A stretch of 64,000 bases of DNA from the NCBI GenBank assembly GCA_019090455.1, contig JAHRWA010000020.1:1-64000 (forward strand), written 5' to 3'. Positions within the stretch are counted from its first letter, which is position 1; each line of letters opens with the position of its first letter. Under the pieces are notes generated by a model, which ran no database searches, was not told the DNA's origin, and saw only the letters and a program-made list of their open reading frames with translations. Shown one piece after another: positions 38,253 through 47,675 of the stretch. The translations under genes and the position numbers were made by a program. The stretch is from Pseudomonadales bacterium. Its GTDB lineage: Bacteria; Pseudomonadota; Gammaproteobacteria; Pseudomonadales; DC-out160.

Positions 38253-39206
38253 CTACCTCACCCAAAACTGCTGTAAGCTAGACTTTGGTTCAGATGAAAT
38301 ATCATAAGACAGAAAACTCAACAGAAACTGTACACCTAAAATAACAGGCATTGCAGCGAGAATAACAGTACCTGATGTGGCAGGTACTCCACTCGAAATA
38401 GATTTTATCCAACCCTCGATACCCACACTAGTCCCTAACGTCAAAGCGATAACGCCAAATGGTAAGTGTAACGAAGCGATAGAAAAGTCACGCAAATAGT
38501 AGGTATAGAGAATTCGCTTTAAAGTTGCACGAATATGCTTAGTCAAAAACTCTCGAAGTATCAAGGAAATCTTCAAACCACTGACCTCTTCCCCATAAAG
38601 AGCTTCCATCGGCATATCCTGTACCTTTGCTCTCATATTTCCTAATTGAATCAGCATGTCAGTTTCAAAAAAATACCGATTACTAATGTATTCTTGTGGC
38701 AACATACTCAATGCTTTCGCATGTATTGCAGTAAAGCCATTGGTAGGATCAAAAATACTCCAGTAGCCAGATGACAGCTTAGTAATAAAGCTCAATACTG
38801 CATTGCCTAGCAATCTCATTCGAGGCATCGACCTGACATTATAAAACGAGTAAAACCGATTGCCCTTAACGTAGTCGGCCTTCTTAAGCGCTATCGGTGC
38901 TACTAGCTCTGGAATAAGGCCTCCATCCATCTGCCCATCGCCATCCACCTTAACAAATATCTCACCCCCCAACTTCATTGCCTCGTTATAACCGGCCATC
39001 ACCGCACCGCCTACTCCAAGGTTTTCCTTGTTATAGATTACGGTAACCCGCTTATCATTTATCGTTTCTTCAATGTATTTGCCACTTTCATCAGGGCAAC
39101 AATCATCGACGGCAATAATACCTTCCACTTCGGGGCCAATCGATACAATGACACCTTCAATGTGTTGCGTAACCTTGTAGCAAGGAATGATAGCGAAAAT
39201 TCTCAT
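38253..39206 (-). CDS. GT2 polyprenyl-phosphate glycosyltransferase (GtrB/DPM1-like)
   Basis: This 317-residue protein begins with the GT2 start IIPCYKVTQHIEGVIVSI, the nucleotide site AVDDCCPDES and the DxD-like VKVDGDGQMD. Two C-terminal TM helices anchor it, as in GtrB-type undecaprenyl-phosphate glycosyltransferases. It is the first gene of the operon with GtrA and the GT-C enzyme. Confidence 0.88.
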   Translation of the reverse strand: MRIFAIIPCYKVTQHIEGVIVSIGPEVEGIIAVDDCCPDESGKYIEETINDKRVTVIYNKENLGVGGAVMAGYNEAMKLGGEIFVKVDGDGQMDGGLIPELVAPIALKKADYVKGNRFYSFYNVRSMPRMRLLGNAVLSFITKLSSGYWSIFDPTNGFTAIHAKALSMLPQEYISNRYFFETDMLIQLGNMRAKVQDMPMEALYGEEVSGLKISLILREFLTKHIRATLKRILYTYYLRDFSIASLHLPFGVIALTLGTSVGIEGWIKSISSGVPATSGTVILAAMPVILGVQFLLSFLSYDISSEPKSSLQQFWVR

Positions 39207-39693
39207 TCAGATATGTTCCATTTAGCGGTTTGCAGATAAGCTCGTTAGACTGTAGAGTTTAGCACTATCACAGAGTCTATTTTTCACTAGTACGATAAAT
39301 GATGCTAAATCCATTGATTCACAATATAGGATTTACAACAACTCCCATTGCTTTTGATGGGGAATTAATCATTGTTATCTACCTTCCTTTTCCATCATTT
39401 CAACATTAGCGCTGAGCAACACAATACGGCAATAGCTTATACCAGGAAAAATTGAAAAATCAAATAATGAAATCTGAAGGCTTTATTTTACTACTGCTAA
39501 ATCGCGACTACCGTTACCTAACTTAAGTCTTAATGCCCCACAGCTGTGTTTAAAAAATTAGATCCAACAAGATTAATAGTTCGCGTAAGTACAATGATCA
39601 ATTAACGTAGCTATACTATAGCGACTATTTAATACTGAACCCCACCCCTGCCGCCACAAAAAGAGGCGAACAGAATTCACTCAGGAGAAAATC
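39207..39693. other. Gene-free divergent region
   Basis: This 487 bp, AT-rich stretch lies between the minus-strand GT2 operon and the plus-strand SOR-like gene. I see no gene, RNA or strong repeat. Promoters for both units should be here. Confidence 0.35.
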
Positions 39694-40113
39694 ATGAAAC
39701 GTAGAGGATTTATTCAGGTATCTACATTGGGCGCAGCCTCTTCCATTCTTGTGCCAAAAACCGTTTTAGCCTCCAGCACAAGCATGGCGGGGGGTCTGTA
39801 TTACACAAAGGAATCACCTGGAAGATGGAATAAGAAAGTGGGTGGGCACCTACCCGAAATTTCTGTGGCTAAAGGGAAGTCAGGTACCACTATTGAAGTT
39901 AAAACTGCCCATGGCATGACCGGCTATGAGCACTATATTGTGAAGCACATTGCCCTCAATGATAAATATGAATTCATAAACGAGAAAATGTTCGATCCTA
40001 TGAAGGATAAAGCCGCCATATCTCAATTCTCACTGGGTGATTATACCGGTCGAATTCACGTATTAAGCGTCTGTAATAAGCATGACTCTTGGCTCGCAAG
40101 TTCAGAAATATAA
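39694..40113 (+). CDS. Exported superoxide reductase-like protein (SORL domain)
   Basis: This 139-residue protein begins with a twin-arginine-like signal peptide (KRRGFIQ, then a hydrophobic stretch to about residue 26). The mature part fits a neelaredoxin/desulfoferrodoxin catalytic domain. It has one His near a Pro-Glu-Ile (H52), a His pair in HGMTGYEHYI (H73 and H80) and CNKHDSW (C127, H130), the four-His one-Cys iron set of superoxide reductases. The spacing between H73 and H80 appears one residue longer than the canonical HPM-type motif. It would act in the periplasm to reduce superoxide. An AGGAG site precedes the ATG. Confidence 0.65.
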   Translation: MKRRGFIQVSTLGAASSILVPKTVLASSTSMAGGLYYTKESPGRWNKKVGGHLPEISVAKGKSGTTIEVKTAHGMTGYEHYIVKHIALNDKYEFINEKMFDPMKDKAAISQFSLGDYTGRIHVLSVCNKHDSWLASSEI

Positions 40114-40134
40114 AAGCAAAAGACCTCTTTAAAC

Positions 40135-40165
40135 CGGTCCAGCTCAACCAAAATCAGCTGGACCG
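40135..40165. terminator. Stem-loop between convergent SOR-like and DUF1631 genes
   Basis: CGGTCCAGCT (40135-40144) pairs perfectly with AGCTGGACCG (40156-40165) across an 11-base loop. It lies between, and slightly over, the ends of two convergent genes. Only a short T-run (TTT) follows on the minus side, so intrinsic termination is uncertain. Confidence 0.4.
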
Positions 40166-42663
40166 AAAGCGGCTCGACGAATATCAGGACGACCCTGGCT
40201 TTGCATCTGACCCACAACATTTTCCAGAGTATCGTCAAAGAGCTTGGGTGCTGAAATAACCTTAGCACTCCCTCTCGCCAGCTCCATCACTAACTCTGGC
40301 TTAGTTAATAACCATGACTTTCGCCGTTTGAAATCATTAAACGTATACTTACCAAATATAGTTGATTTGTGGGTGAGTTGGTAACGCGTCGCCACGCCAT
40401 CTTCCTCACACTCAATCAAGGCCCCTAACGACATACTCCCCACTTGTAAGAATGTTTCTCTAACAAGGTTCGCCTTCTCTTCTCTGGCCACGATCACCTT
40501 ATTATCCTTTCTCAATCCTACTTTTCTTCTTGCATTTTTTTCAAAATCAACGGGCTTATTATTATCATCAAAACGATAAACAGCACGTTGATCAGGCTTT
40601 TCTCCTTGCTCCCACTCCTCAACTAATTCCTCGATATTTATAGACTCGCCGAAATCTATGTCTTGGGTGGCCAACAAGCAGTGTTTATAAGAATTACTCA
40701 AGTCACTATTTGGGGCAAGCTTCCCCTCATCCTTGATATTTTGAACAGTCTGTTTAATCAATTCTATATCAGTAACGTCCATACCTTTTACTTCATTTTC
40801 ACAATCACGGTTATCACTGACATCACCACTATTAGAGATGGGAGCCTCACCATCAACAATATTTTTGCCATCTATCCCGCGAATAATCTTCAGATGTATA
40901 TACATCAATTGATCCAAGAGTGAATTACGAACATCATCGTTCAACTCATGCTCATCAAATATCGTGCGCACACCCATCATTATTTCAGGTAAGCATCTGA
41001 GTATTTCACGCTTGCCTTCCAAACCGCTATTCACTTGAGTACTACGAATAATTGTCGTATGCAGTTCAGTCGCCTCACCCCATGCGTCTGACTCATCCCC
41101 TTTAGCAGTGTAAATTCGTGATAACACAGCACCCCAGACGACTTTAAAGAACTTATGAAAAATCAACTCATTTTCGATTAAGGCATGCTCTCGAACCAAA
41201 AATTGTAACGCTGCCCCCTCCTGGTTTTCAACTTGAAAATCAGCACCAGACAAACCATCCTCTATCACCACAGGACTATAACTCGAGTTCTCTATAAAGT
41301 TATCTAGTCCGCCCAGCAAGTCCCCATAGATATCATTGTTCGAATCAAAACCTTCTAACAGCTCTTCTACAGATTCCTTTATTTTATCGAAGCCTTTCTC
41401 TTCCGAGTCTGTCACTTTTAAGCCAAGCTCACCTAAGCGGTTAATATATTGCCTTACTGGGTGATTCGCAGTTTGAAATAGCCGCGTATCCGATAGCGCC
41501 AATCGCATAACCGGGAGTTGAGCTCTGGATATTTGTAGCGACACTTCTGATATTAAGTTATCCGAATTAACAATATCCTCAAACAGATGTGATACCAGAT
41601 TTACAATATTCTCGCTCACTCGGTCAATAACGGTAAGCATCCCATCTCCAGACAGCTGGGCCAGAGCCTCCTTTATATCCTCTCTCACTGAATCGGAGCG
41701 ACAGTCCTCTGTCCCTTCTAGTTTTTTGGTAAAAGCCATTTTTTCAAGTAGCTTTGCAACATCATCCTGCTCCAATGTTTCTATCATTGTATCCGGAGTC
41801 AGTTGATCAAGATCCAGTTCGGAAATACTCTCTCGGTCCTCTCCATTAAGGCTAGTCGGAACGTCCCAGTTATTGATCAAGCCAGTCACATCAACCGTGG
41901 TACTCTTTGTTTCTTCTTCGGTGCTTTCCGCCGAAAAAAACGCCTCTAATGAATTCACTGAATCGTTTTCTAGCAAATCACTTTCAAAGCTAGCCTCCTC
42001 CGGTTTTAGCAACGCTTCGCTAACCTGACTTAGTTCCGGCACCAAGCCTCGATATAAATCGACAACACCCTCAAAAAAATACCCCCCCACAAATCGGTAG
42101 AGCATTCTGACTATTGGTTTCGATTCGATTACCTCTGTAAACACATCTTGCATTAGCAATGCCAGACTGCCGGGCCTCAGTCTATCGACACTCTTTGCTA
42201 AGGTTGAATTAAAGACTTCTGAACCCGCAAACCAACCGCCATCGATGAGCATTTTTTCATAAGACAACCCCAACTCACCAAACCCCTCCTCTAGCTTAAG
42301 TTGATAGTCTAACTCTTCATCGGTAACAAGACTGAGATCATCCGTACAGAAGTTAAGAGCTCTGGCCGCCAGCTCTACTGCCGACTGATTTGAGTGCCTA
42401 TCTGCAGAAGACAGTATTGTTGCAAAAGCACTTGCAACGTTAACTTCATGTTTCCTGACAACCATCAGCGTCTGATTATACGCATTCATATTGACGTAGT
42501 TTGCTTCGCTATTTTTCAATTCAGCAATCACGTCAATAGCCGCACCCACAGAAAAATCGAATTTATCCGATATTTGTCGATTGATATCAACTATTAGAGC
42601 GTGTGTCGTATCTTCGATCAATTGATTTCCTTCGTCGATTTGTCTGGTACTGATCACCTGCAT
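40144..42663 (-). CDS. DUF1631 family protein
   Basis: This 839-residue protein matches the large DUF1631 family of gammaproteobacteria. Recognisable family segments are SLALLMQDVF early, the central HPVRQYINRLGELGLKV, and the C-terminal QVGSMSLGALIECEEDGV region, which resembles a PilZ-like end. It is mostly helical, acidic and without signal peptide or TM helices, so cytoplasmic. The function of the family is not established. A link to c-di-GMP or surface behaviour is only suggested by the PilZ-like tail. Confidence 0.72.
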   Translation of the reverse strand: MQVISTRQIDEGNQLIEDTTHALIVDINRQISDKFDFSVGAAIDVIAELKNSEANYVNMNAYNQTLMVVRKHEVNVASAFATILSSADRHSNQSAVELAARALNFCTDDLSLVTDEELDYQLKLEEGFGELGLSYEKMLIDGGWFAGSEVFNSTLAKSVDRLRPGSLALLMQDVFTEVIESKPIVRMLYRFVGGYFFEGVVDLYRGLVPELSQVSEALLKPEEASFESDLLENDSVNSLEAFFSAESTEEETKSTTVDVTGLINNWDVPTSLNGEDRESISELDLDQLTPDTMIETLEQDDVAKLLEKMAFTKKLEGTEDCRSDSVREDIKEALAQLSGDGMLTVIDRVSENIVNLVSHLFEDIVNSDNLISEVSLQISRAQLPVMRLALSDTRLFQTANHPVRQYINRLGELGLKVTDSEEKGFDKIKESVEELLEGFDSNNDIYGDLLGGLDNFIENSSYSPVVIEDGLSGADFQVENQEGAALQFLVREHALIENELIFHKFFKVVWGAVLSRIYTAKGDESDAWGEATELHTTIIRSTQVNSGLEGKREILRCLPEIMMGVRTIFDEHELNDDVRNSLLDQLMYIHLKIIRGIDGKNIVDGEAPISNSGDVSDNRDCENEVKGMDVTDIELIKQTVQNIKDEGKLAPNSDLSNSYKHCLLATQDIDFGESINIEELVEEWEQGEKPDQRAVYRFDDNNKPVDFEKNARRKVGLRKDNKVIVAREEKANLVRETFLQVGSMSLGALIECEEDGVATRYQLTHKSTIFGKYTFNDFKRRKSWLLTKPELVMELARGSAKVISAPKLFDDTLENVVGQMQSQGRPDIRRAAFGPADFG

Positions 42664-43130
42664 TTAACCTCACTCATATCCGTTCTAAATTTTCTACGCC
42701 ATGATGTGGTTGAATCATTTAGATATACAGAATTTACGATTTACGCATAGCGTGCATCACTTCACAGAAATAATTTTATCATGGGATGTAGCGCTGCGAG
42801 AAGTAACGAAATGTTATATCTAAAAATTGAAATAACTAACGGTGACATTGGGAGAGGTAAGTAATCGAAAAACAAGAAATGTAACGACACGGTAAATGAT
42901 TCATTAGATCTGATTTATTTGCATCATAACCAATACACTCCGACGCAAAATACTCACAAGACATTAACAAGACATAAAGAAAAACAAATCAGCAGCATCC
43001 TTACTATGAGAAAACCTTAGGGCGGAATAGTGAAGCGAACAGGCTCAAAGGGAGATTTTTAATGAATCTATATAACTAAAAGTTTTAAAGATTATTTGCA
43101 GATAATATTACATCCGACAAACCGCTTATT
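42664..43130. other. Gene-free region downstream of the Opp operon
   Basis: This 467 bp stretch holds the promoter side of the DUF1631 gene and the region after the oppF stop. A GGGAG site at about 43050 is followed only by a four-codon frame. I see nothing else in it. Confidence 0.35.
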
Positions 43131-44222
43131 TTATATCGATTTACCCACTTTGACAGAATCGTCTCTATAGTTATGGCAAGCAATAAACCGTACACCCTCT
43201 TCCGCTATTTCGGCTAATAACGGCCGCTTTATTTTGCAATCGTTGGACACTTTGTCGCAACGGAATGCAAACAAACAACCCGATTCATTCTCAGATTGTT
43301 TCACAATGCTCGAATCAACAGAAGAAGACTTAGTATCGAAAAGTTTATCCGACCTAATAGTGCTATCTCCTTTCGCACTCGATTCAATCCCTAAGCTAGC
43401 CTCCATGAGACGCTGCGTATAAGGATGCTTGGGATCACTATAGATTTGATCTGCAGGGCCTAACTCTACAATACTTCCTCTATACATTACGGCAATTCGA
43501 TCCGAAATATACCGGACCATCGTTAGGTCATGAGCGATAAAGAGTAGACTTAGTCCCAAGCTACGTTTTAAAGAAATGAGCATATTAACTATTTGAGCTT
43601 GTATGGAAAGATCTAATGCCGACACAGGCTCATCGCAAACCACTAATTTAGGATTACTAATTAGCGCCCTTGCGATAGCAATTCGTTGACGCTGACCGCC
43701 AGAAAATTCGTGAGGATAACGCGTCAGATGCTCAGGCAAAAGGCCCACTTTCTGAATCCAACTGGAAACATCCTGCTCGACACTTTGTTTTCCACCAATG
43801 TTATCCCCGTTGTTACCCCCGTTGTGATTGCCTTTGTCCACATGCGCTTTCAGTCTTAATGGTTCACACAATATATCATTCACCGTCATACGAGGATTGA
43901 GACTCGAAAAGGGGTTTTGGAATATCATTTGCATCCGTTCGGCTTGCAGCACAAATTCTTGATCCGAACGTTTAGAGGATAAATTTTCTGCCTGATAACG
44001 TATCTCCCCTGCCGTTCTCTCCAGCAAGCCCATGATTAGATTTCCCAGAGTTGATTTCCCCGATCCGCTCTCACCCACTAAACCTAGCGTTTCATTTTCC
44101 CGAATAATTAACGACACATCATCCACTGCATCAAGGTATTGTCCTTTTTTTAACTCAAATCGTTTAGAAAGGTTTTTTACCTCCAGCAATATGGGCGCCT
44201 CAGTCTTGGATCCTTCAATCAT
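43131..44222 (-). CDS. oppF: Oligopeptide ABC transporter ATPase OppF-like
   Basis: This protein of about 363 residues has GESGSGKSTLG, the signature FSGGQRQRIAIARAL and Walker B LVVCDEPVSALD, followed by the C-terminal oligo_HPY extension typical of Opp/Dpp ATPases (CLFAFRCDKVSNDC). I place the start at the ATG at 44222, which overlaps the oppD stop by eight bases. Earlier in-frame starts would enlarge the overlap. It is the last gene of the operon. Confidence 0.88.
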   Translation of the reverse strand: MIEGSKTEAPILLEVKNLSKRFELKKGQYLDAVDDVSLIIRENETLGLVGESGSGKSTLGNLIMGLLERTAGEIRYQAENLSSKRSDQEFVLQAERMQMIFQNPFSSLNPRMTVNDILCEPLRLKAHVDKGNHNGGNNGDNIGGKQSVEQDVSSWIQKVGLLPEHLTRYPHEFSGGQRQRIAIARALISNPKLVVCDEPVSALDLSIQAQIVNMLISLKRSLGLSLLFIAHDLTMVRYISDRIAVMYRGSIVELGPADQIYSDPKHPYTQRLMEASLGIESSAKGDSTIRSDKLFDTKSSSVDSSIVKQSENESGCLFAFRCDKVSNDCKIKRPLLAEIAEEGVRFIACHNYRDDSVKVGKSI

Positions 44223-45261
44223 GGGGAACATCCAACACCAGAGGATTGGCTGGAGCCGCATCGTGATGTAACCAACAGGCTGACGTATGCTGGTCCCTTA
44301 CCGAAAACAGAGGCGGAATTCGCTCAACGCACACTTTCATTCCATAGCGGCAACGTGGCGCAAAAGAACAAGACGAATAGAGCTTGGACAGGTCAGGCGG
44401 CGTCCCTGCAATCGCGGTTAAAGGCTCAGCTTTCTTCAAGTTAGGCATCGCCTCTTTAAGCCCCTGCATATAGGGATGTCCAGGAGAGGCTAAGATCCTA
44501 TCACTTAAACCTCTCTCCACCACTCGACCACCATACATAACCGCAACTTGATCCGCCATTTTAGCAACGACACCCAAATCATGAGTAATTATCATTAACG
44601 CCATGCTTTGTTCGCGCTGAATTTCAGCCAACAAAGATAAAATTTGATTTTGTACTGTGGTATCCAAAGCGGTAGTGGGCTCATCAGCAATTAATAGTTT
44701 CGGCTCACTCGCTAGACTCATTGCGATCATCACACGCTGTAGCATGCCGCCAGAAAACTCGAATGGGTATTGCTTTATTCTGAGTTTGGCATCCGCGATT
44801 CTCACTTTATCTAATAGCTCAATTGCGATTTTTTGCCCTTCACTCTTCGACAATCCTTTATGGACCACTAGCGGTTCCGCTATTTGTTCACCAATTGTTA
44901 AAGTCGGATTTAAGCCATTCATGGGATCTTGAAAAATCATCGCGATTTGCTTACCGGCCCACTCCTTTTTCTGAAGTTTAGTGTCGTCATTCGCGTAAAC
45001 CGTCTGACCACCGAAACGAATAGAGCCCTTCGTTATACGCCCTCCTACCACAGGAATAAGCCCCATTATCGCTTGAGCAGTTACCGATTTTCCACAACCG
45101 GACTCTCCAACAATTGCCAAGGTTTTTCCTGCTTCCACCGTCAGAGAAACACCTTGCAAGGCATGAATCGTTCCGTTTAATACAGAAAAATCCACGTATA
45201 AATCGCTGATTTCAAGCATTGACTGATACAAAAGAGGTCGATCTTGTATTTCGTTTTTCAA
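44215..45261 (-). CDS. oppD: Oligopeptide ABC transporter ATPase OppD-like
   Basis: This 348-residue ATPase has GESGCGKSVTAQAI, the signature FSGGMLQRVMIAMSL and Walker B LLIADEPTTALD, with a C-terminal Cys-containing Opp motif (CSFAPRCRYGMKVC). An internal ATG at residue 15 starting MLEISDLYVDFSV is an alternative start. It is 17 bases downstream of oppC. Confidence 0.9.
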   Translation of the reverse strand: MKNEIQDRPLLYQSMLEISDLYVDFSVLNGTIHALQGVSLTVEAGKTLAIVGESGCGKSVTAQAIMGLIPVVGGRITKGSIRFGGQTVYANDDTKLQKKEWAGKQIAMIFQDPMNGLNPTLTIGEQIAEPLVVHKGLSKSEGQKIAIELLDKVRIADAKLRIKQYPFEFSGGMLQRVMIAMSLASEPKLLIADEPTTALDTTVQNQILSLLAEIQREQSMALMIITHDLGVVAKMADQVAVMYGGRVVERGLSDRILASPGHPYMQGLKEAMPNLKKAEPLTAIAGTPPDLSKLYSSCSFAPRCRYGMKVCVERIPPLFSVRDQHTSACWLHHDAAPANPLVLDVPHD

Positions 45262-45278
45262 TATAATTCCATTAAAAC

Positions 45279-46700
45279 TTAAGACTTCACATCCATGGCT
45301 TCGCGTAATCCATCACCTAATAAATTAAAACACAATACCGCTATGCAAATCACGGAGGCAGGAAAGATAAGTTCATGAGGCGTTGACAACATATGCTGTA
45401 AGCCATCATTACACATAGATCCCCACGATGGATTCGGCGGAACAACTCCAAATCCAATAAACGACAAGAATGCTTCCGTAAAAATCGTAGCGGGTATCGC
45501 AAAAGTTAAGGACACGATAATAAGCGGTAACACATTCGGCAGCACATGACGGTAAACTAAATAAAATGGCTTGGCTCCCATTAACCTCGCCGCTTGAATA
45601 TAGGCCTCCTCTTTAATGACAAATGTTTGGCCTCGCACGATGCGGGCTACACTTGGCCAACCCAGCATAATCAACGCAATAATCATCGGTAAAATACCAC
45701 TTTCACCTGGGCCAATACCGAACGCAACTTTAAGTAAAATCATGAATAACAAAAAGGGTAACGCAATAACAAAATCGGCAAATCGCATCATCACCTCATC
45801 CGTCCGCCCCCCTCTATAGCCCGACACTCCCCCGTAAACCACACCCATTGCTATGTAAATTAGCGGAGCAAGAATGCCTATCAATAAAGAAGTACGCGCT
45901 CCATGCATAAGTCGCGATAAAATATCCCTGCCCAATCCATCCGTACCAAAAGGATGGAGCGGCAACTTAACTGTTTGAGCGCCGTTGACTTCTTCGCTTT
46001 CCAAATTCAAAAAAAGCGCATCGGCTTTGGTAACCCCTTGAATTACACTGACACGAATGGTGGAATAGACGGCAATAGGCATATCCGTATCTGAGTCTTC
46101 ACGATTCATGACTTGCTCAATAGCAACCACAGAATAATAGTAATCACGCTCTGACAATTTTAGGCGATCCTCATAGCCTACAGCCTCCCCATCAATAAGA
46201 ATGATCTCGGCCAAAGGTATGCCCAGTGTAGCGATATCCAACGGTACAAATTCGTTACGATAAATATGATATTCCGAAATCCCTTTGATCGGCCGCCATG
46301 TCAAACGTACATACTCTGTATTCCCTTTCCCGATGACCTTCAATACCAATGGGCCGTCCTCCTCCCCTTGCTCCATCTCAGTTATTGGAACACCCTGCCA
46401 AATTCCGAAATCATCAACCACCAACGCTGAACGACCCCAGGACGGTGGCTGTGAAATTTGTTCTAAATCTTGAATAGCAGGATCAACCGTCCAAATGAAA
46501 GGCCCGACCAGTGTAATGAAAACTAAACAGGTAATAATGCAAAGAGAACTCACGGCTTTCGGGTTGCGTAGTAACTTTTGCCACGTAGCCTGCCAATAGG
46601 TAATCGAAGGCTGCTCAAACTTATCCACCGACATTTCAATTGTCATCGGCTCAAACAGTTCAGGTGATAGTGTTTCAGAGACTGACAGGGACTCTGTCAT
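45279..46700 (-). CDS. oppC: OppC-like permease with a 160-residue periplasmic insertion (FN3-like)
   Basis: This 473-residue permease is about 170 residues longer than a usual OppC. After TM1 (about 52-72) it reaches QPPSW (84-88). Normally HPFGTDxLGRD follows at once, but here that block comes at 249-259. The insertion contains EYVRLTWRPIKGISEYHIYR and YEDRLKLSERDYYYSVVAI, the pattern of a fibronectin type III domain, and should face the periplasm. The rest is a standard binding-protein-dependent permease with five more helices and the EAA loop (EEAYIQAARLMGAKPFY). Confidence 0.87.
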   Translation of the reverse strand: MTESLSVSETLSPELFEPMTIEMSVDKFEQPSITYWQATWQKLLRNPKAVSSLCIITCLVFITLVGPFIWTVDPAIQDLEQISQPPSWGRSALVVDDFGIWQGVPITEMEQGEEDGPLVLKVIGKGNTEYVRLTWRPIKGISEYHIYRNEFVPLDIATLGIPLAEIILIDGEAVGYEDRLKLSERDYYYSVVAIEQVMNREDSDTDMPIAVYSTIRVSVIQGVTKADALFLNLESEEVNGAQTVKLPLHPFGTDGLGRDILSRLMHGARTSLLIGILAPLIYIAMGVVYGGVSGYRGGRTDEVMMRFADFVIALPFLLFMILLKVAFGIGPGESGILPMIIALIMLGWPSVARIVRGQTFVIKEEAYIQAARLMGAKPFYLVYRHVLPNVLPLIIVSLTFAIPATIFTEAFLSFIGFGVVPPNPSWGSMCNDGLQHMLSTPHELIFPASVICIAVLCFNLLGDGLREAMDVKS

Positions 46701-46731
46701 AAATTGATCCTACCAATTATTATTCTACGTA

Positions 46732-47667
46732 TCATTGTCCAACTCTAATCCGTGGATCGATAAAGCCATAAACAATATCAACAAGCACAACCATGATCAC
46801 CAAGAATGCCCCGTAAAAAACAGTCGTCCCCATTATCACGGTATAATCTAATTGTTGAACCGCTTGAACATAATACCGCCCTAGTCCCGGTATAGAAAAA
46901 ACCAATTCCACCACAAAGCCACCCGTCGTAATCGCTGCGATGGTAGGTCCAATAACCGTTATTACCGGTAATATCGCGTTTTTAAGCTGGTGTTTATATA
47001 AAATTCGAAATCGACTTAATCCTTTTGCATGAGCCGTCAACGTATATCCTCGACCCTCCTCTTCCAATAACGACGACCTCATCAGTCGCGTAAGATAGGC
47101 AAGCGTTCCCAAACCGAGCACCCAAGCCGGTAGCACAATATGCTGCCAACTCCCCCAACCCGCTACGGGTAAAAAAGTGTTTCCTAGCCATTCATTTAAA
47201 TTAAGAACACCCAGTTGACTCAAAGCGGCAAAGACAAAATTGGGTATCGATACGGTGAGAATCACAATCACCATTATAATATGGTCGGGCATCCTATCTT
47301 TATAGACCGCTGTAATAGCACCAAACACCACGCCTCCACTCACCGCAATTAGAAGAGCAATCACTCCCAACAAAGCCGAGACGGGAAAATGATCTCGAAT
47401 AATATCATTCACTTTTCGATTACGCTGTGTATAGGAGTATCCAAAATCACCTTGCAGCATATTACCCAAAAACAACCCGTATTGATGCCATAAAGGTTTA
47501 TCGAGCCCGTAACTTTCTTCTAGGTTTTTACGTATCTCTGGATCTACGGCTTTATCATTTAATAGTGGATCGCCCGGCACACTATGCATTGCCCAAAATG
47601 TTGCCGTTGCAATAAACCAAACCGTAATCGCACCGGAAGCTAAACGTTTCAATAGATATTTAAACAT
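46732..47667 (-). CDS. oppB: Oligopeptide ABC transporter permease OppB-like
   Basis: This protein of about 311 residues has six TM helices, the N-terminal YLLKRLASGAITVWFIATAT and the EAA loop around the TAHAKGLSRFRILYKHQLKN region. The C-terminal part (FSIPGLGRYYVQAVQQLDYT) is diagnostic for DppB/OppB. A GTG at 47676 overlapping the oppA stop is an alternative to the ATG at 47667. It lies between oppA and oppC. Confidence 0.9.
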   Translation of the reverse strand: MFKYLLKRLASGAITVWFIATATFWAMHSVPGDPLLNDKAVDPEIRKNLEESYGLDKPLWHQYGLFLGNMLQGDFGYSYTQRNRKVNDIIRDHFPVSALLGVIALLIAVSGGVVFGAITAVYKDRMPDHIIMVIVILTVSIPNFVFAALSQLGVLNLNEWLGNTFLPVAGWGSWQHIVLPAWVLGLGTLAYLTRLMRSSLLEEEGRGYTLTAHAKGLSRFRILYKHQLKNAILPVITVIGPTIAAITTGGFVVELVFSIPGLGRYYVQAVQQLDYTVIMGTTVFYGAFLVIMVVLVDIVYGFIDPRIRVGQ

Positions 47668-47675
47668 GGATTCCA

